Origin: Tilletia caries
Lineage: Eukaryota; Basidiomycota; Exobasidiomycetes; Tilletiales; Tilletiaceae
DNA length: 64,000 nt
Assembly: GCA_032718865.1 (NCBI GenBank)
Contig: JALUTQ010000004.1
Location: forward strand, 992,001-1,056,000
Reading direction: 5' to 3'
Numbering within the stretch: position 1 is the first letter of the stretch; each line of letters begins with the position of its first letter. The translations under genes were made by a program, and so were the position numbers. Of this stretch, positions 11,389 to 23,040 are shown in pieces. Under the pieces are notes generated by a model, which was not told the DNA's origin, made no database searches, and was given only the letters and a program-made list of their open reading frames with translations.

Positions 11389-11527
11389 CGAGCCACTCCG
11401 AACTGACACTTTCCTCTTCTCGTTCTTTCACCGTCCTCACTCTCTTACACACACACGCACACACATCTTCATCTACCTGCCCTTTCTTCTTTCACCCAAC
11501 TCCCAAACACTTCTGAAAACATTCAAC

Positions 11528-12468
11528 ATGGCTCGTTCACCTGCTTCCACCAACGGAAAGACGGCCAAATGGCCAACCTACCTCACCTTCAACGGCGACG
11601 TGATCATCGATGAGCCCATTGCCAACGGCTTCACCTATACCTTCGACGCCACATTCTACGATCTGAACGACAATCCGCATAAAGGAACCATAGGCATATG
11701 GTCTCGAACCGTCCCGGACGAAGGTTGCTACATTTCTAACCTCACCATGGCAACCGATCCGATTCGCTTCGACGTACCGGACAACCGAAACTTTCGCCTT
11801 ATACCCGAACAGTTTGACGGTGAGTATCCTGCGATGCTTTTACCTCAGGAAACAAGTCTGAATCCATCTTTGATTCTGCAGGTTCCCACCCGAATCAGCC
11901 TGTCCTTCCGAACAACTGCCCGCTCATTCACGGCGTCGGCGTGCTTATAAACGTGGACAAAGACGGCAAGACCGGAACGGTAACCGGCTTTAGCTTTCTC
12001 AGCAAGAACGAAGGGGCTGTGCAGTTCAAGGTTATGTTATCCTTCGACGACAGCCCCAAATACGGAAACTGGTCGATGTCCCCGGACCGTAGCCCGGTCG
12101 GCTTTCAAGCCGCTATCTGCGGAATCGACGACGACGGACACATTCAGGCCCACGTTCGTCAAATGACTTACCTCATGGAGGCACCACGCAACCTCCTCCA
12201 GGCCGTCGGCGTCGGCATCACCGCTCCCGGAAAGGCCGCCAAAATGAAGATGACGCACGAAGCTGCCCGAAGGCGTAAAGCGCAAAGCGACAGCACCACC
12301 GGCACCGAAGCAGGTGAAACGGCTGCATCTGGTAGCGAATCGTCGGGGTCCGGTAGCGGAACAAAGCCTGCTGAACTGACCTTGGCCACCGCAAAGGGCA
12401 TCCCACTGAAGCGACCTGTCTCCCCGACACCTGTCTACGGAACTCGCGGTAAACTCCAGAAGGTCTAG
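11528..12468 (+). CDS. hypothetical protein, two exons, possible OB-like beta fold
   Basis: Predicted protein of 292 residues from exons 11528-11819 and 11882-12468 (62-nt intron, GTGAGT..TGCAG; the join restores the frame as EQFDGSHPNQP). The first ~190 residues have alternating hydrophobic beta-like segments (WPTYLTFNGDVIIDEP, FTYTFDATFYD, GVGVLINVDKDGKTGTVTGFSFL), as in small beta-barrel or nucleic-acid-binding folds, but no family signature is certain. The tail is Ser/Gly/Thr-rich with basic patches (KMKMTHEAARRRK, IPLKRP), possibly a nuclear localisation signal. It has its own TATA box and TC tract. A single-stranded-DNA-binding accessory protein for the nearby helicase is one possibility, held weakly. 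Confidence 0.6.
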
Positions 12469-12870
12469 TGATGTCCTCATACCACTCCTCATGTGGCCAG
12501 CCCGTTCCGAATCCGATTCCAACTTCACAAGTTTTCATTACACACCCTCTCAGCACCCGCGCTCAACCGCAGAGTCCGTTTTCTCTCTTGTTCGACTTCG
12601 ACTCCACTTCCCAGTTACAAAGCTTTCGTTCCCGCACATCGTATGTTCTATCTTCATACTCGCGTTCAACCGCATCCAGTTTCCCTCGGCCCAGCTACAC
12701 TTGTCTCCATTTCGCCTTCCTGACCCTTCTCTCAGACCGTAATCCTCCATAACCATTCTGTTTCGTATTCTGTACCCAGATTGCAAACATGAATGCATGA
12801 ATGTCCGTTTGCCTTCCGTATTCAACAAGACGGTTCATTTAAAGCGAGCTACATACTCATTCCTCATACA
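12469..12870. other. intergenic, nothing recognised
   Basis: This is the 3' flank of the 11528 gene, pyrimidine-rich to about 12740. Short open frames here share no domain and have no support. Confidence 0.4.
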
Positions 12871-12871
12871 T

Positions 12872-13100
12872 CGTTCTGTATTGGCAATCATGTCTAAGAG
12901 ATGCAATCTTCCTTACTTAGTAGACTCGGACAGGTCCGATCACTTCCTCCGCCCGACCACGACCATGTGGTCCGATTATAGGGGGAACCTATGTCATTTT
13001 TTATTTACAATCATTGGAAATGATAGCTACAGTCTTCCTGATCACGGGTGTGAAGGTTTGGGAGAGATTGAGGAAGAGTTGAGCGAGATCGATAAGAACA
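12872..13100 (+). repeat. dispersed repeat, copy A
   Basis: First of five related copies. Landmarks in order are ATGCAATCTTCCTTACTTAG, TCCGATCACTTCCTCCG, CGACCACGACCATG, CTATGTCATTTTTTATTTA, GGAAATGATAGCTACAG, and GAAGGTTTG with GAGTTGAGCGAGAT at the end. Copy A lies about 500 nt before copy B, with motif cluster 4 between them. Confidence 0.8.
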
Positions 13101-13169
13101 AGTTTGTTCGCCCCGACTGTGGAGCGAGTTCTGTCAGTTTCTAGTTGGCGGAAGGGGTTGCGAGTGACA

Positions 13170-13340
13170 CCCGAACGATTGTCATGCACATAAAACCCTG
13201 CATGACACTCGATCGCTATTTACAGGATCGCATGTCATGCATTTGCAAATGGTCTACACCAGTCATCAACACGTACATGACACTCTACTGTCATCCACAC
13301 CGTCACACTTCATGCATGTGCACATACGACGCTTCTCACG
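13170..13340. repeat. TGTCATG/CATGACA motif cluster 4
   Basis: At least five near-copies are present: TTGTCATGCACA, GCATGACACT, CGCATGTCATGCA, ACATGACACT and TTCATGCATGTGC. It sits between repeat copies A and B. Confidence 0.55.
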
Positions 13341-13380
13341 AGCTTCTCACTTCACAAACAGCTCAGTCATACCATCACGC

Positions 13381-13640
13381 ATCTTTCTGTAATAGTAATC
13401 ATGTCTGAGAAATGCAATCTTCCCTACTTAGTAGACTCGGACAGCTCTGATCACTTCCTCCGGACGACCACGACCATGATGTCCGGTACAAGGGGAGCCT
13501 ATGTCATTTTTTATTTAGGATCAACGGAAATGATAGCTACATTCTTCCTGATCACGCGTGTGAAGGTTTGAAAGAGATTGAGCACGAATTGAGCGAGATT
13601 GATCAGAGCAAACTCGGCGCGTACTTAGTACCCCTGTGTG
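13381..13640 (+). repeat. dispersed repeat, copy B
   Basis: Same landmark order as copy A (ATCTTTCTGTAATAG, AATGCAATCTTCCCTACTTA, CTATGTCATTTTTTATTTA, GAATTGAGCGAGAT). It ends with TACTTAGTACCCCTG, which is also seen at the end of copy D. Confidence 0.8.
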
Positions 13641-15050
13641 CGCGCCTCATATAGTGACCCGGCTGTGGGCCGGAGGATTCCCCAGTCTCTGCCTCCGGAG
13701 TCCGGGGCTTCAGTATAACTAATTCTTATAGTGCAACTTCGAGAATTCCCACCGCGATCCTTCACACCACTCCCACTCCTCTTTTCACACCTCAACACCT
13801 CAAAAAAATTCGCTCATGTAACGCCATCGTTTCAGACCTTTCCAGCGCATGTTCTTTGACTCGATTCGAACACCTGTAGCGGAAGTTATCGTGTTTGAAC
13901 AGGTTTTGGTGTGTCAAAATGGTCACGCTCGAGGCACTAGAGCTGTCAAAAACGTCAAAATCGTGTCACAAACTTTGAGAGCATGCTGCTCCTCAGCATC
14001 GCAACGTATCGGCGCGCTCAAAGTCGCTGCCGGTGCGCATGTCCATTGCCATCAGTACATGTTAGGGCCACAACGGTACTGACCATCGGTAATCAAGCGG
14101 TTCCACTCGCACGTCAACAATTTCACGTCAACGTCAACTCCAGCGCCTCATCACAACGTCAATGTCCTTTTCGTTCTCAAGTGGTCGTTGTCCGAAAAGG
14201 CTGTGAGGTTTGAAAGTAAAAAATAGAGGGAGAGCTGCCACGCTGCCAGTCCGCCAAGGTATCTACACCCAGGGAGAAGATTCTCATGCGCCGACACGCT
14301 GCCAACGCGACGTCCACAGGCTGCTCCGCCTTAACTTACGCCCCACGCACTCTTTGTCCGGACGCTGCTGATACGATGCTTCAAGAGGACTTTACATGGA
14401 CATGGTACACACATACGCTCAAAAAGAACTGGCTGACCCGCTAGAAAGTCTGAGACGCTGCTGAGACGCTGAGACCACGACATCCGCATGCTGCTTCAAA
14501 GCAACTGACCTTTTCTCAGCGGTACATGCTGAGGTACTTCAGCGAGGGTACACTTGCGCGTCTGGGAAAAGAACGTAGCTGTGCAAGCAATGGCTTCATT
14601 GTGCGGTTGGTGTGCTGCGCTGACTGCAGTTGAATGACATGTGTTCAGACGCTACTTTGAGCGAGGTGGCCACAGCGTCACAAAAGGTCTCATAGGATAC
14701 ATCAACATGAGCAGTCCCGCGCGGCCGCAGGCAATAACATAATCACTTGTATTCATCCAAAGTTCAAAGTCCAAACACCTCGACACGCATATAATTCACA
14801 ACATCCTGCGTCGGTGCTGAAGCGTTGAAGGTTGATACTGGATTCCACACGCTCACGCCTGATGAATATGATGCTGACATTTCTCACAGCCTCTGTCCTG
14901 ACCCTATATACTTATCACTCTCTTCCTTAACCCTTCCAGTTCCTTCTTCCTCCAAGGCCGCGAAGGACAATCTTTCACTTTTTCTCCCTTTCTATGTCCC
15001 TCCTTTTCAGCCAGAACCAGCGTCAACAACAGCAAGGATGAAGGAATCAG
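13641..15050. other. gene-poor stretch
   Basis: No convincing gene. Short open frames at 13849-14213 have no recognisable features. There is scattered GACGCTG-rich low complexity near 14330-14500. A TATATA motif near 14903 and a pyrimidine-rich leader precede the next gene. Confidence 0.4.
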
Positions 15051-15980
15051 GTGCGTCCTATCTTGCCATCAGTTCCCATTTTTGTATCACCATCCAAGTC
15101 CGAACAGCTATCACAAGCCATGGGCCGCCGCTTCTACCTCTCTTTCCAGCGCCCGCCGAGGAAAGCCAATGCGGTCTGCGATCATGTGCTTGGCATCAAG
15201 CATTATTCCGAGTTTTTAGAATCATCCTTCGAGTGCATGTCGGCAGCTGACAGGAAAGATTCTGCTTCAGGTGCATCTCTTCCAGAGACGGAACGTCAAC
15301 CGGCGGATGAGCTGGGAATGTTGACAGCTCAGAGGTTACTGGGCGAGTCGCCTAGTGGTGGTGAGCATCCCCAATCCTGATCCCGCTTGATGATAAAATT
15401 ATCCTGGCGTTCTGACCCGTATTGTGCCGTTACTCAGACTTGGCCACTGTCATCGAGTCCGCCGCATTCTTGTTATATACGTGTCAGCGCAGCAAGAAGG
15501 GATATCGGCTACGCGCGTTCCTCGTCAAGCTCCTTCTCCAGCTCGGTACGTGCTGCTGCTCGCTACATGTGCATACACTTGATATGCAGATTCCCACCGA
15601 CCTGCTTTTCGATAATATCACAGGCCTCTTCACCAAGGCTACTGATCATTGGGACCATCTAAAGGCTGCTTTCATCCAACACGACACTCTTGGCCATTTG
15701 ATACTCAAGAGCTTCGGTATTTGGCCATATCGGAGGTGTGGATGCCGCCGAGGTAACAGAACGACTTTGACTAGCTGCATCTTACTCGGCGTACATGTTC
15801 AGACGATCTTCTCTTGGAGGTCATGCACCCCAAGATAGCCCCGACGACGCGTAAGGCCGGAGATGTTCGACTTGCTGAAACCGCTGACCCTCTTTTTCGC
15901 TGCCTCTCTCTCTTATCTCAAAGTCTGGCCTCCTGCTCACCTTTGATCACTTTCCTCTGGCGTATAAAAGGCAGCGTTTG
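15051..15980 (+). CDS. hypothetical small multi-exon gene
   Basis: Exon-like segments read as MGRRFYLSFQRPPRKANAVC..SSFECMSAADRKDSASG (from about 15120), then SDLATVIESAAFLLYTCQRS..LLLQL (to about 15544), IPTDLLFDNITGLFTKATDH..KSF (about 15590-15718) and a last segment beginning DDLLLEVMHPK (about 15805-15980). Introns with GTACGT..TGCAG and GTATTT..TTCAG join the last three in frame. The first join and the true start are unresolved. The predicted product is alpha-helical, with no signal peptide and no recognised domain. The last codons overlap the TATA box of the next gene, which is tight but possible. Confidence 0.4.
15963..15969 (+). promoter_or_regulatory. TATA box for the chitin deacetylase gene
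   Basis: TATAAAA about 130 nt before the ATG at 16094, followed by a long pyrimidine-rich leader. Confidence 0.5.
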
Positions 15981-16093
15981 ACGAAGCTTACCGCCTTTCT
16001 TCATTATCTCTTCCTTCCCTTCCCCTCCTTACCCCTCTACTCTCGCCCCACTCCCTCTCCCCTAACTCCACTCTGTTCACATCCTCCGGTACC

Positions 16094-17501
16094 ATGTTTG
16101 CTTCCAAGCCCAGCACTCTCGCCCTCTCCCTCGTACTCATCATCTTTGGTGGATCAGTGTTGCCCTCGATCGCCAGCGCACCCAAGCCCAGGTTTCCGCC
16201 CCTTTCTTCCCTCGTCCGCGCCGATCTGGAACGTCGGGACCCGAACGAATACCAGCTCTTCCACAAGCAGGAGCACAGCGGCAATGTCTCGGCACGCAGT
16301 GTTGTCTCGGGAGGAATCTCTCAGTGCAGGACTCAAGGGTGCTTTGCTTTCACCTTTGACGACGGTCCGGTGAGCTCGCCCTTTCTCGCAAAACGCCTGC
16401 TGCTTCTGCCATGTTCGAGGTTCTGATACTGAAGCTCGATATGTGTGTTTGTACCTGATCGGGATCATTGTCCAGTCCATCGTGAGTAGAGTGCAATCGC
16501 TGTACTGACAAACACCTTTTCCAGAGTTCACCTTGTCTCTTTTTCTTGCCCCCACCACAATCACAACCATCGAAAGGTCGCTGACGATATTGCGTCTATT
16601 GGCGCCCGCGCTACGTTTTTCGTGGTTGGCAATATGGGCAAATGTATCTACGATGAGGACAGCGTCCAGGCCCTGAGGTACTCCTACAACGCTGGCCATC
16701 AGATCTGCTCGCACACCTGGTCTCACCCAAACATCGAGACCCTCAGCCGCCCCGCGATCGACCAGCAGGTCCAACTCGTCGAGGAGGCCCTGTTCAAGAT
16801 TCTGGGTGAGAATATACATCGTCACCTTCCACATTCATCCCGCCGTGCATGGCTCTTGGAGTTGACCAGCAATCCTCTCTTCCATTTCTCACTCCCAAGG
16901 TGTGGTTCCTGCTTGCATCCGGCCTCCTTACGGAAGCGCTAGCCCATCTACAATCCAGTACCTGAACCAGAAGTAGGTCTTTGGCACGAAAGTTTGTTCA
17001 CTTCCGTTTCTCTTCAGCACTGACAAATGGTCTTCCCTTCGACAGGCACAACCTTAACGTTATTACTTGGAACGCCTACATCCGCGACGCTGATGGTGCT
17101 CCTGCCGACTTCTCGATCAACCAGTGCGTACATACATCTCCATGTTTATCACATCTGCAAACCCTTTCCTTGCACGACAGCAAAGCTCGCCACTCTCGCC
17201 ATCTAGCATTAGCATGAAACGTCGGCCGGTCGGCTGCCACGATTTGACATTCCCTAAAGATACCGCTCCCTCCACACGCCCCAGAACGTCATCATCTTCA
17301 ACCACGAGACCGTCCCTACCACGAGTAACCAGGTCATTCCCCAGGCCCTCCAGATCGTCCGGCAGAACGGCTAGCATCCTAGAAACATGGGCACCGTCGC
17401 TCAGACTGTCGGCTTCGCGCCGTACAAGGTCATCGGCAGGCCGGGCGTTCGCGATTCTTCGTGGACGTGCGCCGGTAAGCCGGGTGGTGGTGGCTGGTAG
17501 T
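16094..17501 (+). CDS. polysaccharide (chitin) deacetylase, CE4, with an internal stop
   Basis: Secreted NodB-fold enzyme that removes acetyl groups from chitin to give chitosan in the cell wall. Exon 1 (16094-16369) encodes a signal peptide (MFASKPSTLALSLVLIIF..) and the metal-site motif FTFDDGP. Later exons give the second metal motif SHTWSHPN (H-x3-H), the motif RPPYG, VITWN and an FNHET segment near the end. The second exon holds VADDIASIGARATFFVVGN, but its acceptor is not clear. Near the 3' end the frame reads ..QIVRQNG, then TAG at 17372-17374, then continues as MGTVAQTVGFAPYKVIGR..SSWTC, which is the usual tail of basidiomycete CE4 proteins. So the stop probably truncates the protein by about 40 residues after the catalytic motifs. 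The truncated enzyme may still work. Confidence 0.75.
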
Positions 17502-18305
17502 TGGGGCACCCCATAGTATCTTTGGCAACACGAATTTGTCTTCCCTCCTTCGGCCCACCACTCATGACCGACGTATCTCCCGCCCGTCAGCCTCTCTCCC
17601 TTCCTTCCACTTCTCTAATCCTAGATCCCCGCGGCAGACTCTCAAACCCGCGTATATCCGCATGACAGAACACTTTGTCTGACTACATACTGTTCAAGCC
17701 ACTCAGACCTATGGGTCATAGATTGAACAATCCAAAGACGTTCTGGCATACATCCTAACGGGACGATCGACACGTCTTCGTCCACTTCCGTGCGACTCTT
17801 TTGATGCCTTTCTCACCGTGCGCCGCCTACACTGACTACAATGCTCCTTCCTTGATCCTTACCTCGACTTCATGCGTAGGGACGATGATGAAGAACAGTA
17901 GAAGGTACATGAGGATGCAGTGTTCCTTGCTTGGAAAGTGGCGAGGCTGCGATGGTGGAAACTAACATACATGATATACAGGTACTGTTGAGGGAAGCCG
18001 GAAGGGTCAGAACTCAGATAGTAGCTGACTCCAGACTCACCTTGCTCGAGGTTGGTGGTTAAGGCGGAAGGAGGGTGGGAAGCCCGTGATCCATGAGCCC
18101 GCGAGGCATCGGCGTGATGACGAGGAAGTCGAATCGATGGTGGCGTGGTGATGATGATGGCGTTGGATGAGGTTAGAAGGCGGTGGGGAGAAAGGCAAAG
18201 AGGAAGATCTCGGTTAATATAAGCCGCAGGAGATGGAAGAAGAAAGCAGGTATGACAGTAACGATAAAGATGTGAGTCCATACCGCTTGCTGAACGGGTC
18301 CTAAT
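17502..18305. other. intergenic, nothing recognised
   Basis: This is the 3' flank of the deacetylase and the 5' flank of the next gene. A minus-strand open frame at 17859-18332 shows no coding signature. Confidence 0.35.
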
Positions 18306-19733
18306 ATGCAGAGTGCTGAAATTGTGATTCAATCAACAGACGAACGAAATGATTCGGGTCGCATTCCAAAATGGAACGTTTTCGAAGGTGAGACCGAGGG
18401 ATCGCAACCAGCTTCGCACGCAAATAAGCCTTGCAGCTTGCTAACATTCATCGATTTCGGACAGTGCATCGACCGTTCTCTCTCCCGACAGATCTACAGA
18501 CTTGAGCAAGCCAAACTCGCCCTGACTGGGCACGACGGTTCTTTCCAACCAAGCGCGAGCGGTGCGCTTGCCTCGGTGAGGGGCAACGTAGCAGCGGTTC
18601 TGGACACTTTACGCGGCGAGCAAACCTTCTGACCTTTGAAAATCCCGCTGCGATGCGAGCAGGAATACTGAATCTTCGGTGCCTTTCTTTTCGCCGGCCG
18701 CAGAGGGTCCGCTATGTGATCAGCGCGACTTCACAGTCTCAGCCTCATTTCCGACCAGATGAGCATACCTTGCTGGGCCCCATGACTTCCGTAAGTGTCA
18801 CCCACGCGTGCGATGGCAAACCCTTCACATGCATAGTCTCTTCCTTTTTTGCTGAATCTCTTTCGGGCGTATGAAGAACAGGAAGCGGACATCCTCGCTG
18901 ATGCTAATGTACTGGTCATTGCCAGTGGTATCGCACTGCATGAGCGAGAACTCGACGCCGCTGCGGATCTACGAAGGGGCGAGTCTCAAGAAGGTACTGC
19001 GTTTCGGAAGAAGAGATAGACAATGGGCTGATGAGTATTGCGAGTAAACTTAGGAAAGCAAAGAGTTCGTCGTCTTTGCGTTGGCGCTCCATGACTTCGA
19101 ATCTGGGAAGGCGACTGCAGAACAATTGAAGGAGGCCCTGGACAATTTCCTTGCAGGTACGTAGAGGACCACTCTCTCTGGCCCACCTGACTGAGATCTT
19201 TGCTGTCGGAATGACTGAATGTGATGCAGAGCGAACATGAGCGATCGGACGTGCCGAACTACCTTGGCGCGCTCTGCAACAATCTGGACTGGTGCTTGAG
19301 GTGAGCGAACTGCGTAGCACAATTCCTCATCCCACAGTTGAGATCTGACTTGTCTGCTCCTGTCTCTTCACAGGCTGTTTCCCTCGTCAAATTGGTTCAG
19401 CACCGCGCCAACGAGAGTAAAGATGCCGACGTTGTCTCTGCGCTGCAGAATCTCCTCGACGCGGCAGGGCCTCAGCTCAAGCAGAGCGTCGAGGCGTTGC
19501 AGGCGGCCACAAAGCGGATCGGTGATGTCGCGCAGACCAGCCGGGACCGGATCAGGCAGAATGATTCGGTGTTGTCCGTCATCAGTGGGACAGCAGGAAC
19601 GAGATCACAGGGCCAGAAGGACGAAGGCACGGCACTCCTGCTCGGCGAGTTCGTTGAGAACTTGCTGGAGAAGATGGAGAGCTCGCTGGTGGATGCGGGG
19701 AGGGAACTCAAGACTAAACTGGGAGTCAAGTAG
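18306..19733 (+). CDS. hypothetical multi-exon gene with coiled-coil C-terminus
   Basis: Exon-like segments with GT..AG borders read SRQIYRLEQAKLALTG.. (about 18490-18570), VRYVISATSQSQPHFRPDEH.. (about 18706-18790), EADILADANVLVIASGIALHERELDAAADLR.. (about 18882-18990), ESKEFVVFALALHDFESGKATAEQ.. (about 19055-19155), a short NYLGALCNNLDWCLR segment and a last exon at 19374-19733 (AVSLVKLVQHRANESK..). The last exon has strong heptads (LKQSVEALQAATKRIGDVAQ; FVENLLEKMESSLVDAG). The protein is probably cytosolic and helical; I do not recognise the family. The start ATG at 18306 is tentative because the first join is ambiguous. At least five introns fit an authentic host gene. Confidence 0.5.
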
Positions 19734-20039
19734 GGGCCCGAATTCTCGAATGAATACCTGAGGAATCTCACTTCTCGTACCCACCCGGCCAGTTTGGCCC
19801 AGCCTGATGCAGGATGACCTGCCGATCTCGAAGCGCGGTTCGACAATCACAAAAAGATGAAGAAGCGCTCCATAATATTGATTGCAATGCAGCCAGAGTT
19901 TGTACATACATGTCCTTTGTTAGTGGTGTGAATGTCCCTTGTTAGTGAGTATAGAAAGATCTGAATGAGAGTACATGCCCGTGGCGTTGGTGGACGTGTC
20001 GAAGCTGCGCGGTGTCGCCTGAACCAGATTAGAAGAAGC

Positions 20040-21316
20040 GTGCCATATATAACAAATCTAGGCGAAGGAAGAAGACGAAGAGGAGAAGGTAGACGAAGGG
20101 AAGCGTCTGATCAAATCCAGTAGGTGAAGGGATTCGCCAGGAACGCATCTGTTTGGAGCTTGCCGAACGTGTCGGGAATGACAGTCGTATTGGAGCCCAT
20201 GAACTGCATCTACTCTTCGCATCGTACGCCGGCCAGTTGGGCACGCCGTCGGCCGTCCGTATTTGGGTCGTGACGATTGGCGAACAGCAGCGAGGCAGCG
20301 ACCATCATCTTCGACGTCGAGGTGATGTCGTCCGCCGACGCAAATTGGGTGGCCGCGTTTTTCTGGCGACGAAAGAACAACCGCATTCGACGGCGACGAA
20401 TCAACGAACGCATCTGATGTTTCCGGTACAGTGCTGTCCAAAGGAGGATAGTACCGATGTTAGTACCGATGTTGCCGTGACCCGTCGGTCTTCTTCTGTT
20501 TTAATTCCGCTGGACATGCTTGACGTGTGAGACAGACGGGCCGGCAGGAAGATCTTCCAATGCTGTTGAAAGGAAAAGACCACGAGCCAGCAGCGCCAGG
20601 TCGCCATCGGCTGTGTGAGCCGAACCGTGCTCCTCTGTAGTGCGAACACCTGATCCCCAAATTGGGCGGGCGAGGAAGATCCGGGGATCTGACTGTTGCC
20701 GGTGAAACGTGTCTGAAACTGTCGGCCGCTACTAGTTGGAGCACGGTCAGTCGCTGTTGGAAGGGTGGCGAGCTGATACGCGACCGAGAGAACATGGCGC
20801 GAGGCGGAGGGATCACTCAACCTCAACGCTCGGTGTCGATCCAAAGGGCAACGTGGCTGGGACAGCGCAGACAAGCTCTCATCGGTGGCGCTCGAGAAGT
20901 GGATAGTGTGGACGGTGAAGAAGGGGGGGTGCATCGAGATTAGGATCGAGCAACGAGTTGGTGGGCCACGAACGGTAAAAAGCGGCTTGAAGTCGAAAGG
21001 AGGTGTAACCGTGTAAGCATAAGAGCCGGAGGCTGTTCGAAGCCGAAAGGACCTGCTGAGAGCCAAGGCGGGTCGGACTGGCCGAGCCGTGCTTGGTTTT
21101 TCCCTTGGGGGCGGTCATGGCGCAGCTGGAGGTGGGATTGCTGTTGGGGCCTGGGACTCTGAGAGTGAAAACCTCAGACGTAGGCATTGGGGCCGTCGGT
21201 GGTGGCTTTGGGATCGAGGGGCTACTGGGACCCGAGGGCGATGCTGGGACCGCTGGGCGCTGTCGTGGGCCTCTCGCCTGCGTCTGTCGCTCGGCGAGAC
21301 AGAAGAGCTCTCATCA
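20040..21316 (-). repeat. degenerate relative of the 38.1-40.7 kb LTR-element interior
   Basis: Minus-strand region without a readable gene. It shares three landmarks with the LTR element further on, in the same order: CTCTCATCACCATGTA at its right end (21308-21323; also 40690-40705), GGAGGGAT followed by CTCAACCTC (about 20807; also about 39685 and 40066), and paired AGTACCGA words (about 20450; also about 38455, 38823 and 39035). I find no matching LTR pair here, so it may be an old, partly deleted relative. Reading the minus strand from the right landmark gives MVMRALLSRRATDAGERP, versus MVMRVVLLARRPTDARDP in the LTR element. Confidence 0.45.
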
Positions 21317-23040
21317 CCATGTACAAGCATTTATGGCACCCATATCAGCACAGCCATACAGTAACACAGCCAGCACGCCGAAGACGAGACCCACAATCAG
21401 AATGTCGACCGAAGATCTGCTATTCACCGGCCGCATGCCCTTCACGGCTTCGCCCGGACCGAATGCTGTGCTTGTAGCCGGGTCTGATTTCGGAGTGAAG
21501 AATGTAAAAAGACTGCTTCTGTGGTCCGAAAGGAGGCATACGAATCCCGTGGTAAGCGTAAGAATCAGTACAAGACACCATCACACGAGCTTGCAACGCT
21601 CATACGCACCTCCTCACCATCCACCACTCCCCAGCCGACAGCTCAACCTCAATCGACCGACCCTCGTAGTGATACCTCGGCCAGAACACCTGGTCCGGAC
21701 GATTTGAAGCCCTGGAGCTGATTGGAAGGGCCAGCTGAACGATTTGGTCCAGACGAGGTTGAAGGAGAGCAACTCGAGCTGACAGCATAAGGGTGCTGGT
21801 GTCGGTATGTGACGATATGGAGCAGGTAGTGTCAGTTCACTTTGGGTCCTGGAAGACGAACGGCGATGGATCCAGTGCAGGCTCAATTGCTGGCGAAGGA
21901 GGACCTACGATGACAGCGAGCGCGGAAAGTCGAAACCCATTCGGGATATGGAGAACGATAAGGGAAAATTTCAGATGGAGACGAAAAAAAAGGAGCACGG
22001 GAAAGGAGCAGGAGAGCGGGTAAAAGAAAATTAAAAGCTTAAGCAAAGTGAGTTGAGGAACGGTCAGCGGTGCTTAAATGAAGGACCGAGTATGAGATAT
22101 GAGACTTAAGAAGGCAGAAAAGGGAAAGGAAGGAGCAGACGAGTCGAGGGAGAGGAGCGAATGTTGATGCCGTGAGAGAAAAAAGGATGAAGTGAATATC
22201 TGATGAATGATCTGCTCACCAAAGCAAAGAAGGTTGTGACTTGAAACATGGGAGAGGCGAAGGGTGAAGAAGGAGAAATACGAGGGGAAAGAGGTGGAAG
22301 AGGCGGAATGAACAAGGACGAGAGCGAGGTCAATCACATGGTGGAGAAATATTGTAAGGGGAAAGAAGGTTGCGTCGAGGGCTGGTTGAGTGGGTTCAGT
22401 GATCACTGAGCGAACGATCCCGGTTCCATGTTTTACTTGCCGTCATTTACGTGCGTGGAATGACCTGGACTGCAAGAGGCAAGACAAAGTCAGTTAGTCA
22501 GTTCAGTAGCTGCTTTCGATCCTGTATGCGAGAAGGGTTTGCGCAAAATGGCCGCCATGGCGAAAAGCGACCCAGAGTGGCGGTGCCCCCGGCTTCGTCT
22601 AGCGCTGAAAGCAAAGTGGAGGATCGTCCTTCGAGTGATCTCCACGGACCTGCCAATCGAGAAGTCCCAATTGGCCACTCTGGACGAGCAAGGCCAGGTT
22701 GACGGTCTGGAAACAAGGCATCGCCGGTACCCCAAGCCTTGCCCGTGGTGTAGGCTGTGACTATGTGACTTATGATGATAGGGAAAGTAAAGGGTCCGTG
22801 TGAGAAGCCTGGAAGGAAAAGGTCTTCAGCTAGTCACGCAGTCGTCACGAAGGGCCGAGGGGTCAGTAATCGTATCGACGCCGAGATCTGAGTGTGTACG
22901 TGTAGGAGCCAGGACACAGAAACTCATCCTATTTTTCAGCTGCCATAGTGTAAGTGTCAGAGGCTTATATCCTGATTCCCTGGTAGGAGAGCGTGGAGAG
23001 GGAAGCGTAATGCGTCAGATCCGGGCGTAACTCCTCACAA
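21317..23040. other. unresolved stretch
   Basis: Open frames occur on both strands (for example the minus strand at 22490-22735 and 21837-22046), but no intron set or domain joins them. Purine-rich on the plus strand from 21950 to 22360. I cannot assign a gene. Confidence 0.3.
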
